DNA of 64,000 nucleotides from Hyposmocoma kahamanoa (Eukaryota > Arthropoda > Insecta > Lepidoptera > Cosmopterigidae), in assembly GCF_003589595.1 (NCBI RefSeq), contig NW_020655740.1, positions 561,286 to 625,285 of the forward strand, given 5' to 3'. This document shows, in pieces, positions 54,496 to 64,000 of this stretch (position 1 is its first letter; each line of letters opens with the position of its first letter). A program made the position numbers and the translations under genes. Under the pieces are notes generated by a model that did no database searches, was not told the DNA's origin, and saw nothing but the letters and a program-made list of their open reading frames with translations.

Positions 54496-54797
54496 ATAGC
54501 AAGCATTGACTTACAATTATATGGACGTCGGTTCAGCGCTAAAAAGTGTCCGAACTTATAGGGCGTTAAAATCGTATACAGAGCGTCATTCACGCTTTAG
54601 TCTTCGTTTGTTCGACTGACAGCGAAGCAAGCAAAATTAGACAATACTGCGATGACATTACAATTTAAATTCAACATTTTAGCTTTTTCATATTCCTTTA
54701 CATGTCACTACGTTTAAATAGGTTGACTTGGGACATTTTTTTCGTGGTTTTTGTATTAGACCCGTCGTCCATTTATTTGTAAGTCAATGATAGCAAG
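54496..54797. mobile_element. hAT-type MITE, copy 2
   Basis: Element 54504-54789 (286 bp), nearly the same as copy 1 throughout (GGGCGTTAAAATCGTATACA, GACAGCGAAGCAAGCAAAAT, GGTTGACTTGGGACA). Flanked by a different perfect 8-bp duplication, ATAGCAAG, at 54496-54503 and 54790-54797, so it is an independent insertion and not a segmental duplication. Confidence 0.9.
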
Positions 54798-55149
54798 GCT
54801 TTTTTTTGTGGCAAATAAATTGCCAATGCCCTGTTCTTGATTGATCGAACCATCAGTCGAATTGTTATAAATCGTTTAGCATGCGAGCACGCAGACGTGT
54901 ACAAGCTCGCTCTTTCGGGAAACTGAATTTGGAACGACTTATAATAATAACCTCAGTATGCATTTTTCACTAACCTGGCTTTATACAATTGCGACTTTAA
55001 GCTGGTTGTACATAATTATAAAGTAATTTGATTACACTTGTCGGTTAACACAATTTTTTGGCACGCAAATTGTGTTCCTTGATTTCATGGTGGAGTCTTG
55101 GTGGTGTGTTTCAAATCTGTGAAACTTACCGCTCACCATTAATTTCATC
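54798..55149. other. No recognisable feature
   Basis: Nothing supported. Confidence 0.4.
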
Positions 55150-55420
55150 GGTCATCATCATCAACAGCCTATCGTAGTCCACTGCTGGCCATAGGCCTTG
55201 CTCGATGCGCGCCATTTCGTCTGGTCCTCCATGTGCTGCCAGCAGCCCGTCGCAAATCGTCACTCCATCTGGCTATGGGGCATCCTACACTAGTTTTGCC
55301 GAGCCGTGGTCTCTACTCAAGAAATGTTGCCAATCGGTTATTGGTTCTTCGACAGATATGGCCAGCTCACTGCCACTTTAGCTCGCTTATTCTATGTCGA
55401 CCTTGCCGTGTCTTGTCCTT
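55150..55420 (-). repeat. RTE-like LINE 3' region
   Basis: CATCATCATCAACAGCCTAT, CGTAGTCCACTGCTGGCCAT, AGGCCTTGCTCGATGCGCGCC is the widespread insect RTE-type 3' region in reverse, with its short (CAT)n end. The overlapping plus frames (55233-55548) are shadows. Confidence 0.55.
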
Positions 55421-55930
55421 CAAAGAATTATAATATAATGTCCACCTTTAATTTGGAGGATATAAATTGTAATAATAAGGGATATGGGGATATCAGTTGT
55501 TTTTATGTCTTTTGCTCTTATAACTTTGTTCTTCTGACCCACAAGTAATCAAATTGTAACCGTTACGACATTCCACGTAAGATAACGACCGGCGCGTAAA
55601 ACGTTACGAGTTAGCCTGAGTTTATGGCTGCTACTCGTTGCAACTCTCGATGTCTTGTGGCTAGAATGATGACAAATTGTCGTATCAATTTAATCGCCTC
55701 AAACAATTTGTTAAATCCCATTTCATTAATATCAGGCGCATTTACGACTGACATCTCGTCGAAGGAGGTGTTATGAAATGAAGATCTAGTTACCTGCATT
55801 TCTAACATGCTTTGTGATATAAATGATCGATGCCTACGCGGGACTCAGTTCTTGCTGCCCCGGTAACCGTGCTGTAGTTTAACATTATTAATATTTTTTA
55901 TTATATTTTTTATTTATTTTGTAATACCAA
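55421..55930. other. No recognisable feature
   Basis: The 65-codon minus frame at 55611-55808 shows no signature I recognise. Confidence 0.35.
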
Positions 55931-55981
55931 ATGACGGGACGAACAAGTCGTGCACCTAGTGGGCGAGACGCCTGTTTGTTA
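55931..55981 (+). repeat. SINE-A head fragment
   Basis: ATGACGGGACGAACAAGTCG, TGCACCTAGTGGGCGAGACG, CCTGTTTGTT; then it breaks off into the hairpin region. Confidence 0.6.
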
Positions 55982-56012
55982 TTCTTCTTATTCTTGATAT
56001 TATTGAGATTCT

Positions 56013-56088
56013 TTGTCAAATAACTTAGTGAAGTTATTTGACAATAATAAATAATGATAACAAAACTAGTGGTTTTGTTATCATTATT
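56013..56088. repeat. Two adjacent perfect hairpins
   Basis: TTGTCAAATAACTT / AGTG / inverse at 56013-56044 (14-bp arms), then AATAATGATAACAAAAC / TAGTG / inverse at 56050-56088 (17-bp arms). The second right arm is the 3' tail of a SINE-B copy. Confidence 0.75.
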
Positions 56089-56250
56089 CATACAAAGGTC
56101 GAACATGACGAAAAATTTCTTCGACCCGGTGGGACTCACGACCATGCTGCACCGTAGCATTGCTCTTACCTACTGAGGTCAATTTGACCTGTGGCTCAGT
56201 TGGTAAGACCAATGCAATATCGTGCCGTGTTTGTATCAAATACGTATTCA
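56072..56250. repeat. Head-to-head SINE-B pair
   Basis: A minus-oriented SINE-B (tail CATACAAAGGTCGAACATG, body to CTTACCTACTGAGG at about 56177) meets a plus-oriented tRNA-like head (TGTGGCTCAGTTGGTAAGAC at about 56191). The junction GAGGTCAATTTGACCT is itself palindromic. Confidence 0.6.
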
Positions 56251-56439
56251 AATCTGTCAAATTTCAACATCAAAAATAAAGTTAGGTAAGAGTTTCCCCA
56301 AAGATTTTTCCAGTATTGATAATTATGGGGTACACAGCGGATAATTTATTATCAATGCATTTAAAAATTTTCACCCCTGTCTTTTGCAGCCAGGTTGTAT
56401 TTATTGTAACTATCAAATTACGTTTCCGTTTTAACAACA
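56251..56439. other. No recognisable feature
   Basis: Nothing supported. Confidence 0.4.
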
Positions 56440-56600
56440 AAAAACATATTCATCATCATCATCAAACCATTTGTAAGGTCCACTGCTGGGCAGGAGTCTC
56501 CTCCCGGACGAGGGTACAGGCCACAGTCCTTCACAATGCGGATTGGGGCCTTCACACGTTTTCCGATGGTTGTGAACATTCGACGTACAGGTTTCATCAC
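56440..56600 (-). repeat. RTE-like LINE 3' region, second family
   Basis: (CAT)n at 56449-56462, then GGTCCACTGCTGGGCAGGAG, TCTCCTCCCGGACGAGGG and ATGCGGATTGGGGCCTTCAC, a typical insect LINE 3' end in reverse. Frames on both strands here are shadows. Confidence 0.5.
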
Positions 56601-57469
56601 GTACACGTCATTAATGTAAAGTAATTGTATTCCGTACTGCTCCACATTCGCTGTAATTCAATTTACAATAAATTTATATGGAATATTGCTGGTGCATGCG
56701 AGGTTCGAGTGTTCAGATTGAAGTTGAATGGAAGCCTGGGGCGAACGCGTCCAACGATTGTTTCAGCGCCACTTCTCGCATATATCATGACATTCTGAAA
56801 TCATAAGTGCCAATAATTTGCACTGCAAATAAAACTGTACTGCGTCTGCAATGTTTGCGGAAGCGCAGACAGACTCTTCTTCTACCATACTACGGAAGAA
56901 AATCGCTTCTCTTTTAAAGAGACTTCGTAACAGTAGCAATAGCATCTTGAAAATTTGCTGAGAAAGTGGAGGGACCTCTCATAAGGAACCTCACAGAATT
57001 TACGCGATCTTTGTTTAAAATAATTTACTGACATAGTTTATAAGTCAGTTACTAATTTAAATATGGATTTACGTTGTCCGAAATTATATAATATTATTTA
57101 ATATTCGAGTATTTTGTATCGTGACATATTATTTAATAATTACATGAATATTTTTGAATATTTAGTTAGTGAACATTAGACCGAGAATGACCGTAAAGCA
57201 GGATGTAATTAAATGTAAAAAACTTATCGTGAAAAACTAAAACACGCTACACTGAAATATTTTTAGTGATGGCGCTTGCGTTCTTTCTACAAAGCACCGA
57301 CGATCTTTTCTTCTGCTTTTTATTCTCCTATAATTTTTTTTATTGCTTTCGGTTGAGTAGTTTTCGTTATTACAGAAGGCATATATTGTACTCCGCGACA
57401 CAAAAAGAAAAAAACAAAAGAGAAACAGCGAGACATGCAACAAACAGACAATACAATGTGAAATACTGT
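56601..57469. other. No recognisable feature
   Basis: Short opposite-strand frames only; A+T-rich. Confidence 0.4.
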
Positions 57470-57580
57470 CACGTGACTGTGCGGTTGTGGCGTTCGCAAA
57501 AGGATCTCATTCAACCGAGGCCACTGCCGTGATTAGGCTGTGACTGTGGTTTTTAATGGACTCTAGGGGCATCTCCATTG
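57470..57580 (+). repeat. Family M repeat
   Basis: TGCGGTTGTGGCGTTCGC, GGATCTCATTCAACCGAGG and CTGTGACTGTGGTTTTTAAT match about 48395-48505; probably a LINE 3' UTR piece. Confidence 0.35.
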
Positions 57581-58109
57581 TGTACAGTAGGCTACTAAGT
57601 ACTATTGCCTCAGTAATCTGTAATCGGGGTTACGATGCCAAATTTCGTATATCTTTTTTATCGACCGATTTTGTGCTGCTATTTTTCCATCTAGGTAACT
57701 GGTTTTCATAACTAGTTACGAAATAAGATTTTTCCTTCACTGTTTCTTAACCAGTTATTAAAAACTCCAGTTACGAAAACGAATGCAGATTTGTTCTTTC
57801 CATAACCAGTTACTAATAAAAGGCGAGAGACAGTCAACGTTTACTAAGTACACATAAACTCATTTTGTCTTTGGTCCACATCAAATTGAAATGGTTCTCC
57901 TTCTTAGTCTCTAAAAATTTTACAAAATTGTTTGTTTTGAAAACCTTTTACCTACTTAAGTACAGATTGCCTGGTACATACGTCATTCTTGTGTCATAAT
58001 TCAGTTATTACTTATCTATTAATCAATACATTATTAGGTATAGTCAGCATCAAATGGTTTGAAAACTAAAGTGACCCAATAATTTCGCATTCAATGATTA
58101 AAATTCAAA
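57581..58109. other. AACCAGTTA-type word repeat
   Basis: CCAGTTA/TAACTGG-type words occur about six times at 57690-57820 (e.g. GGTAACTGGTTTTCATAACT). Short, irregular; no gene. Confidence 0.35.
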
Positions 58110-58200
58110 AATAGAATATAATGGAATGGAATGGAATAGAATGGAATGGACTAGAATAGAATAGGATAGGATAGAATAGAATAGAATAGAATACGTTTAT
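58110..58200. repeat. (GGAAT/AGAAT)n microsatellite, LINE tail
   Basis: Degenerate pentamers from ATGGAATGGAATGGAATAG to AATAGAATAGAATAGAATAC. On the minus strand it follows AAATAAACG, as at the end of the 50.37-kb LINE-B copy, so it is the retrotransposon tail and not a free microsatellite. Confidence 0.75.
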
Positions 58201-58329
58201 TTGCCAGAATACAGTAATTACAAAAGTCTTAAGTAAAATTAGGTACATTGTGCATAGTGCGCATTGTAACGCAAGTATAAAATTTGCGTACAATGCGCAA
58301 AAACTCAAAACATGCAAGAGTTGTAGAAC

Positions 58330-60187
58330 TACCTTTTCTAAATCCGAATTGAGAGTGATATATTACTTTATGTTTCTCTAAAAATTTTTTAGAGAAACAT
58401 AAAGTAATATATTTATTCTGGAATGCAGAGCCCTATGAAATAATTTGGATAGGGTCGGGATTAATGTAATTGGCCTATAGTTACTTGGCTTTCCTTATCG
58501 CCTTTTTTATATAGGGGTTTGACAACAGAAGTTTTTAGCTGTTCTGGAAAAAGATCCATCCATCACTAAACGATATATTTATAAAATGTGCAAGCGGATG
58601 ACAGATATAAGAGGCACACATTTTAAGTATTTTAGTTTTTATACCGTCATAGCCACTGGATTTGGTGTTTTTTAAAGACATAATTATGTTATAAGTTTCC
58701 TTCTCATTTATCGGTTCCAAAAATATTGTATGGGAATTTTTATTCAATGAATTAGATGGATATGTCATGCAGTTTTTAGTCAAGTTACGTTGGCTTAAGT
58801 TATTTTTATTTGTCAAATCTATAAAATAATCGTTAAAAATATTACAAAAGTCCTCTGGGTTTGAGTATGTCATATTGTTATGTCGTATATGTTTTATGTC
58901 ATTTTTACAGATATTGTTAGTAATTGTAGATAAAATGGTATTCCATGTCGCTTTACATTTGTTTTTATTATTGTGGATATAAAGATTATTATTGATTTTC
59001 TGAGATTTTAAGATACATTTTCTTAGGATACTATTATACATTTTAAATTTATTTGTATTTAACTGTTTATTAATATTTAAAGCTCTGTATTTCAAATATA
59101 GTAATCGATTTGTTTTGCAGAATTTTTTAAGTCCTTTTGTTAGCCAGAACAGCTTTTTTGACTTATTGTTAATTTTAACTCTGAGAATTGGAAAACATAG
59201 TTCATAAAATAGACGTATTAAATCATAAAAGTTGTTGAAAGCCTGCATTACATTGTCTAAGCCTAAGATATCAGAAAAGGAAAGAGCTGAAACGCATTCA
59301 CAGAACTTCTGAATATTTTCATTTCTATAGTCTCGCCGCTGTTCGTACCAAGTGGTGATAGCTTTTTGCCTCTCTGTGCTCAAAGTCAACGTTTGTGCAG
59401 TTTCGTGGTTAGAAAAAGCCAGAATGTGAACGCCTGCTTTTACTAATTTTATGTTACTGGCGATTAAGTCGATACACGAGTTTAACCTAGTTGGTGATTT
59501 TATGTGAATGTCAAAGTTTTGAAGAATGCTCTGAAGATCTTTGGTAGCTGTATTTTCCTGTAATATGTTGATATTCCAATCACCGCAAATAACGATTTTT
59601 TTATATTTGAATTTGGCGGATGGTGGAGTTGAGTGTTTAGTTTATGTAGGAATAAACCCACGAAAGTTTTTGTATGATCCGGAATTCTATGTATATATTA
59701 ACTACAATGAGACCAACACTTACAATTTCGACACCACAACATTCAAAGTATAGTTTCAATGCAAATTTCGAAACGATAGGTAGGGGTTAGAAGTCTAAAA
59801 TACTTTGTAATAAATTCAAGTCCCCCCTTTACTGTTTTCGCGACAATAACTAGCCGATAATTTATAATTACTAAGTTTTATGTTAGTTTCCGAACCTCTT
59901 TTTACAAATATTTCACTAAAGCATATTATATCAACCTCATTGCCGTCGTCATATAATTCCTTAAAAGTGACCTCTAAAAGATCTAATTTACTACAAAGAC
60001 CTTGTATATTCTGATTAAAAATAATAAAATTGTCAGTATGAGTTTTAGATGTCGAATGTTCATGAATATTGTGACAGAGATGATAACAAGTCGGTTTCTG
60101 AATGTCTACGTTACGGGCGAAAAAAATTACTAACGTTAGCTGAAGGCTTAGAGTTGTGTAACTTACGCAATTTAATGCCACTCTCAA
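58330..60187 (-). pseudogene. LINE-B ORF2: endonuclease and partial reverse transcriptase
   Basis: Endonuclease (APE type): NQNIQGLCSKLD, then IICFSEIF in the place of the catalytic Glu motif, a frameshifted middle (about 59640-59815), VICGDWNIN, SCIDLIASNIK and SNHE, where Asn replaces the usual Asp. A linker follows (WLTKGLKKFCK). Reverse transcriptase fingers: LKNTKSSGYDGIKTKIL, VKPLYKKGDKE, then ITLIPTLSKLFHRAL and SQFGFRKGSSTT across frameshifts. It breaks off before the catalytic palm. The longest open part is 59389-58535 (284 codons). Confidence 0.75.
58358..58412. repeat. 27-bp perfect palindrome inside LINE-B
   Basis: Arms 58358-58384 and 58386-58412 are exact inverses (ATATTACTTTATGTTTCTC) with a 1-base centre. 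The left arm is the authentic reverse transcriptase code (LEKHKVIY); the right arm is its inverted duplicate. Confidence 0.8.
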
Positions 60188-60226
60188 TGAACTCTCTCCT
60201 GTAATGTAAAAAGTCGATCTCTACAT

Positions 60227-61220
60227 TTAGTTTGAATACAATAGAGTTCCATCTTTAATATTAATTAATGTACAATTTATATAATTTTTAGTGACTCTTT
60301 TTAAGGCATATTTTAAGGTGGCCGTGTTCAAATATTTGTTATTACGTATATTGAATAATAGTATATTGTTATTTCTGAATTTATACAACATGCTGCATGT
60401 GTTTGTTAGTAGTGTAAAGGGATTTCTATCATTACACCCCACAGAAAAAACAATAAGATCTTCTTTTGTTATAACATTTGTTATGTGAGTTAAGTCATTT
60501 GCAATATGTGAGCTAGAAACATAAGATTTTACTATTGCTCTTACGTCGTATTTATCATTCCACTTTCCTTTTCTGGAGTTAAGCAGTCTCAGAGATAGTC
60601 CCCGCACTTGTTCGTCGCCAAAGATATATATTATCGGCTTTTTGTGTACACTTGTGGATGGGCTAACGCTACTTTTCCTCGGTGAGGGTGATTGTAGTGG
60701 TACTGGATCTTTTATGTTTTGTGTTCGTTTTCTTGAAGTCAATAAGTGGCGTGCTCATGCCAATAGGATTTTGAAGAGACATTTGCTGGTAATTGTATTT
60801 ATGTTTTGCGTCCCTCGTGGTAGTAGTTTTATTCTTGTTTATTACTAATGAATTGTATTTTGTTTGATTCCCGTTGAGATCAATGTAGCTCTGATCTAGT
60901 ATTTTATTTGAGCTCTTTCTTTTATGTTTACTTGTGTTGTTTCGCGATGACGTTGTACTTAGTCTTTTTAGATTGTTAATTACATTCTCTTGGGATTTGA
61001 TTTTATCTTGTAAGCTACAGTTTTCTGATAACAAGTTCATTGTCTGCTATCTGCAATTTTTCTTGTAGCTCTATAATATTTTTTTCCATTTTTTCAGCTT
61101 AATCGTAAATCATTGTTCTTTCTGGACAACTCCTATTATGCTCACTGGTTGATATAAAACACGCCTGTTCTGCGTCATCATCAGCGCCATCCACCAGGTC
61201 GTACTCAGTCAATATTAAAA
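60227..61220 (-). pseudogene. LINE-B ORF1: coiled coil and SGNH-like domain
   Basis: Read on the minus strand: an acidic start (DLVDGADDDAEQ), a stop, a coiled coil (IIELQEKLQIADNE), a frameshift near 61027, more heptads (CSLQDKIKSQENVINNLKRL), a basic Ser/Thr/Lys linker, a second frame change near 60700, then the 60742-60227 frame. That last part has KKPIIYIFGDEQVRGLSLRL and VFSVGCNDRNP, matching GDS-like block I and the GxND block of SGNH/esterase domains found in CR1-type ORF1 proteins. The catalytic Ser of block I appears replaced (GDEQ). Confidence 0.6.
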
Positions 61221-61359
61221 TAAGTATATCAAAATGCAACTCACCAATCTTCGTTTAGGATACTCATCCAAACTAGAGGTAATTAAAATTATTAAAATTT
61301 CGATTAGCTATTCCTTTTTAATGACGGGTTACAGAAAAACAGTTACGTAGACGGACCAA

Positions 61360-61497
61360 AGGCTGCGAAGCAGGAATGTGACTATTACTGCGTTCCGGTT
61401 TAGGAGGGTAAAGCTGTTTGGTGAAATTACAGGCACACGGGACTTGTCTCAGGGCACAGTGAGAACAGACGTACGACGTGTGCGTCCCGTCGCTTGG
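61360..61497 (-). repeat. SINE-A fragment
   Basis: GACTATTACTGCGTTCCGGT, TTACAGGCACACGGGACTTG, TCTCAGGGCACAGTGAG and GTGCGTCCCGTCGCTTGG; the central part is deleted. Confidence 0.6.
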
Positions 61498-61852
61498 TGT
61501 TGTGGAAAAAAAATATTACGCTCTAAGTTCCTGTGTAATTTATTAATACTAATTACTTTTTGATTAATGGAACTCTTTAATCACTAATTATGTTGTGGAG
61601 CGGCAAAAATTTCACACGCGCCTGTTAAGCACGGTAATCCTGAGTTGGAGACGAATTCCCATGTATGTAGTACGTAGGATTATGCTAATAGGAGATGTTT
61701 ACACAGTACGAACAGGAAATTAAGTGTGACGATGTTATCGTGATGGAAACCCGATATATTTTTATTTGGTCGTTTTTAGGAGATCATTATGACCTTATAA
61801 TGTATTTGTGCCTTTTGTTGCAGAGTCTAATAAAAAGAACATTACCATAATG
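61498..61852. other. No recognisable feature
   Basis: Nothing supported. Confidence 0.4.
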
Positions 61853-62228
61853 TTATAATTTTTTTTTGATTATTAGGCAATTTTGAAATAAAAAGACATA
61901 GAGCTCTTTATAATTTATAGGGTTTGCATTTAGGTATTCTGTAATTGTTCTTAAACCATCTTTCTGATTAATTGGGTCTTTTTGTAGGTCGGTCGGTTGG
62001 TCTGTGAGTAGGATTGCATTTGGTCGTGCGAATGTTAAAACCGTGGCAGAAGATGGTGCTGTCAATGTCGAAATTTCGCCGTTCGCAAAATTGTCTATAT
62101 AAATTATTCTGCAGCTGGAGCAAAGTCCATGCAAGTTTGTTTGACTCTGAGCGGTAATTGATTCGGTCGGGATTGGGACAGCCCAGTGAATAATAGACTT
62201 TCGTCTACCCTCTACCAAACTCTTTACA
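61853..62228 (-). CDS. Possible host exon, unassigned
   Basis: An open minus frame of about 121 codons ending at 61853. It has a less A/T-biased first 70 codons (IIHWAVPIPTESITAQ, LHGLCSSCRIIYIDNF, VLTFARPNAILLT) and a Lys/Leu-rich end. An AG at 62229-62230 could be an acceptor. I recognise no family. It may equally be transposon debris. Confidence 0.22.
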
Positions 62229-62501
62229 CTGTTCTATAATGGCATATGTCGTACTTAGCGCAGTGCTACGTTCATATACGTATATTTCCAGCTTGCTCTT
62301 GGTATCTCTTCAACTCTTCCCAAGCTAAATTGCTTTTTTTTGCAGCCCTCTTTGATCTTAGTGAGCTCAGGTTTCAAAAGAGAGCGTTGTATAGCATAGT
62401 TGGACGCGTGAACACAGCATGATTGTACTCATCTCAAGTCATATGATCAGTCCCATATCTTTTCTACGTAAGTTTTGTTTATAGTGACCCTTCCTATCTA
62501 C
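62229..62501. other. Between the two candidate exons
   Basis: One minus frame holds a hydrophilic stretch (SKRAAKKSNLAWEELKRYQEQ) without splice support. Nothing firmer. Confidence 0.3.
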
Positions 62502-62661
62502 CTCTTGGTTACACGAGAAGGCACTATAACCGGTGCATTTCTCAGTCAGTTCCTGACCCCAGATCAGCCCGTTTGCACAGATTTCGTCCGGTTCTCTAAA
62601 GGCTAGTTGCCATGGGTGAGCTGCACAAGGAATGAAATAGAAATACGGTCCGAACAACGCC
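62502..62661 (-). CDS. Possible 160-nt host exon, unassigned
   Basis: Minus-strand acceptor CCAAATAG ends at 62662 and donor GTAGATAGG follows 62502. The interval is open, richer in G+C than its flanks, and encodes a Cys-containing stretch (FIPCAAHPWQLAFREPDEIC, then four further Cys-spaced residues to SCNQE). Regular cysteines suggest an extracellular domain; the family is not recognised. It lies upstream of the 61.85-62.23 kb frame on the same strand. Confidence 0.25.
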
Positions 62662-63180
62662 CTATTTGGAAATTTACAATAAAACGGTGTTTGTATTATC
62701 ACTTCAATTATTGACTAAATTACCGGATGCTATAAAATTATATTGCAGCACTTTAAAATTAATTTGCATAATTTGTTTATTTTGTACGTCGCTAGAATAT
62801 TGATGATTTTTTTTATTAAGTTCTAACTGTTGTTGTATGATTCGTTATGCTATTCTATTAATTTAACTTTAAATGCCAGGCCCTAGTGAAATGAGCTACT
62901 TAACATAATATATTATAGCACCCTCTTTGTTTACTAAATTCTTCAGGGTATAAATATCTCATATTCTTGAATATGTGTACAGAGAGAGAGAGGGACGAAC
63001 GTCGCCATTATAAAAGTTACATCATCTTCGTCGGGAAAAACCCTATTTTAATATCAACATCAATTTTATTTTTTATACACAATTACATTTGTATTTAACA
63101 TATAGACACTTTGTTTCACAATTTGGAAGGAATTTGGCTCTAGCGTGTTTTCGGTATGCGTGATGAAGGCCCGGAACGTG
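62662..63180. other. No recognisable feature
   Basis: A+T-rich with a short (AG)n run near 62981-62992. Confidence 0.4.
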
Positions 63181-63362
63181 AAGGGACGCACAAGTCGTGC
63201 GCCTGGTGGTAAACGACACGCCTATTTATAACAGTTGCAGTGCCACTCAGAGATTTAAATCGCAAAGATCTTAGGGGCCCTGCCACTGCGCCCCTCGCCC
63301 TGAGATATAAATTGACAAGTCCCGTGTGCCTGTAATGTCGCCAGCACCCTTACCCTTCAAAT
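63181..63362 (+). repeat. SINE-A copy, 3'-truncated
   Basis: AAGGGACGCACAAGTCGTGC, GCCTGGTGGTAAACGACACG, AGTTGCAGTGCCACTCAGAG, ATTTAAATCGCAAAGATCTT, GCCAGCACCCTTACCCTTC, then it stops. The best-preserved head of the family. Confidence 0.7.
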
Positions 63363-64000
63363 TCCCCTTCTTGGGTTAGTCGCGGCGAAAATGGAAAAAT
63401 TCACGTCCACTAGTTGTCCTTAACCCTTACATTTCGAGGAAATATTTGCGTTTAGCACTTGAAATGCTGCAAATAATCAAAGTTCTTGGAAAATTCGTAA
63501 AACTTGAAACTATGTGAGCGCTAATACTCAGTTTACATACTAAATACATTTATGCCTATATCGCCATTATACTCTTGTCAACTCATGACACACATCTCAC
63601 TGCCGTAGGGCTAGCACGACGTCGAGAGCGACATAAACGCACGACATAACGCTATTCTCTATGCAAGAATAGCAGTATCAAGTCCATCAATGCATCGTCG
63701 TCATCTGTGGTACACCGTCGACTTTTTATTTGAGACCTTTCTCCACATAGCTACCACCGTACCTATGAGTCCATCAAAAATAGTTACAAGTATTCAGAAA
63801 TCTGCAGCCAGATTTAACCAGAAAATACTTGAGGTGACGTCGCAACTTTAATTACGGCGACCCAAGCTAGCTAATGATCTTGTTGCTAAAAACAGAATGG
63901 AGCAACTCCTCACCGCTGTCTAACTAGTTTTTATTTCTAACAATTCCCCGAGTTCTATACCTATAAACTACTTTTTGATAGTATAGCCAACACAAATGCG
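63363..64000. other. No recognisable feature
   Basis: Nothing supported. Confidence 0.4.

Larger units (their letters stand above)
58110..61260 (-). mobile_element. LINE-B, decayed CR1-like retrotransposon
   Basis: The longest single element. Minus-strand order: ORF1 (about 61220-60227), ORF2 with endonuclease and the start of reverse transcriptase (60187-58330), a 3' UTR and an (ATTCT)n-type tail to 58110. The YxDD-bearing palm and the C-terminal region (present at 49.4 kb) are deleted. Stops, frameshifts and a palindromic insertion make it inactive. ORF1 with an esterase-like domain, APE endonuclease and a microsatellite tail favours the CR1/L2 group over Jockey. Confidence 0.75.

Noticed and set aside
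1..64000. CRISPR arrays, operons, bacterial promoters or rRNA genes
   Set aside because: No regularly spaced direct repeats, no closely packed coding frames and no rRNA-like segments; the content is that of a repeat-rich eukaryotic genome.

Overview
The window looks like a gene-poor, A+T-rich stretch of a moth or butterfly (Lepidoptera) nuclear genome. No complete host gene could be recognised. Almost everything assignable is mobile DNA or its debris: tRNA-derived SINEs, 5'-truncated non-LTR retrotransposons (LINEs), a Penelope-like element, a dead mariner, MITEs of the hAT, PIF/Harbinger and Tc1/mariner types, and many fold-back structures. The insect/lepidopteran assignment is an inference from this repeat mix and from the short, broken open frames; no marker gene confirms it. 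All family names below come from reading, not from a database search.

Layout. 0-5.8 kb: SINE pieces, two MITEs sharing GGTTACACACGGCG ends, a 94-bp inverted-repeat element and a MITE called family R here. 6.3-7.4 kb: a mariner with both ends but an internally deleted, frameshifted transposase. 8.3-9.0 kb: a very large imperfect palindrome. 9.2-18.2 kb: LINE and SINE debris, an inverted-repeat element with a hammerhead-like RNA motif (13.2-13.6 kb), an RTE-like LINE tail and a nested R/K repeat pair. 19.07-19.52 kb: a broken reading frame resembling a rod-shaped plant-type (virga-like) virus coat protein, so possibly an endogenous viral element. 22.5-28.2 kb: LINE tail, inverted SINE-B pairs, a 40-bp perfect palindrome and a very intact tRNA-derived SINE. 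30.75-31.57 kb: a truncated Penelope-like element with a GIY-YIG remnant between long inverted repeats. 34.7-35.8 kb: a cluster of the motif GTGACGGGTGGGAC with a fold-back. 36-49 kb: more SINE, LINE and MITE debris, including a PIF/Harbinger-type MITE at 47.4 kb. 49.4-55 kb: LINE-B tail, one unexplained 154-codon ORF, and two copies of a hAT-type MITE with perfect 8-bp target duplications. 58.1-61.3 kb: the largest element, a decayed CR1-like LINE (LINE-B) with an SGNH/esterase-like ORF1, an endonuclease and a partial reverse transcriptase. 61.8-62.7 kb: two possible host exons on the minus strand, unassigned.

There is no operon-like organisation. The elements relate by nesting (R inside K), by shared 3' ends (LINE-B at 49.4-50.4 and 58.1-61.3 kb; LINE-A at 9.7, 22.6 and 44.2 kb) and by inverted duplication. 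The most interesting signals are the hammerhead-like folds shared by two different inverted-repeat elements, the coat-protein-like remnant, and the long fold-backs that could yield double-stranded RNA if transcribed.
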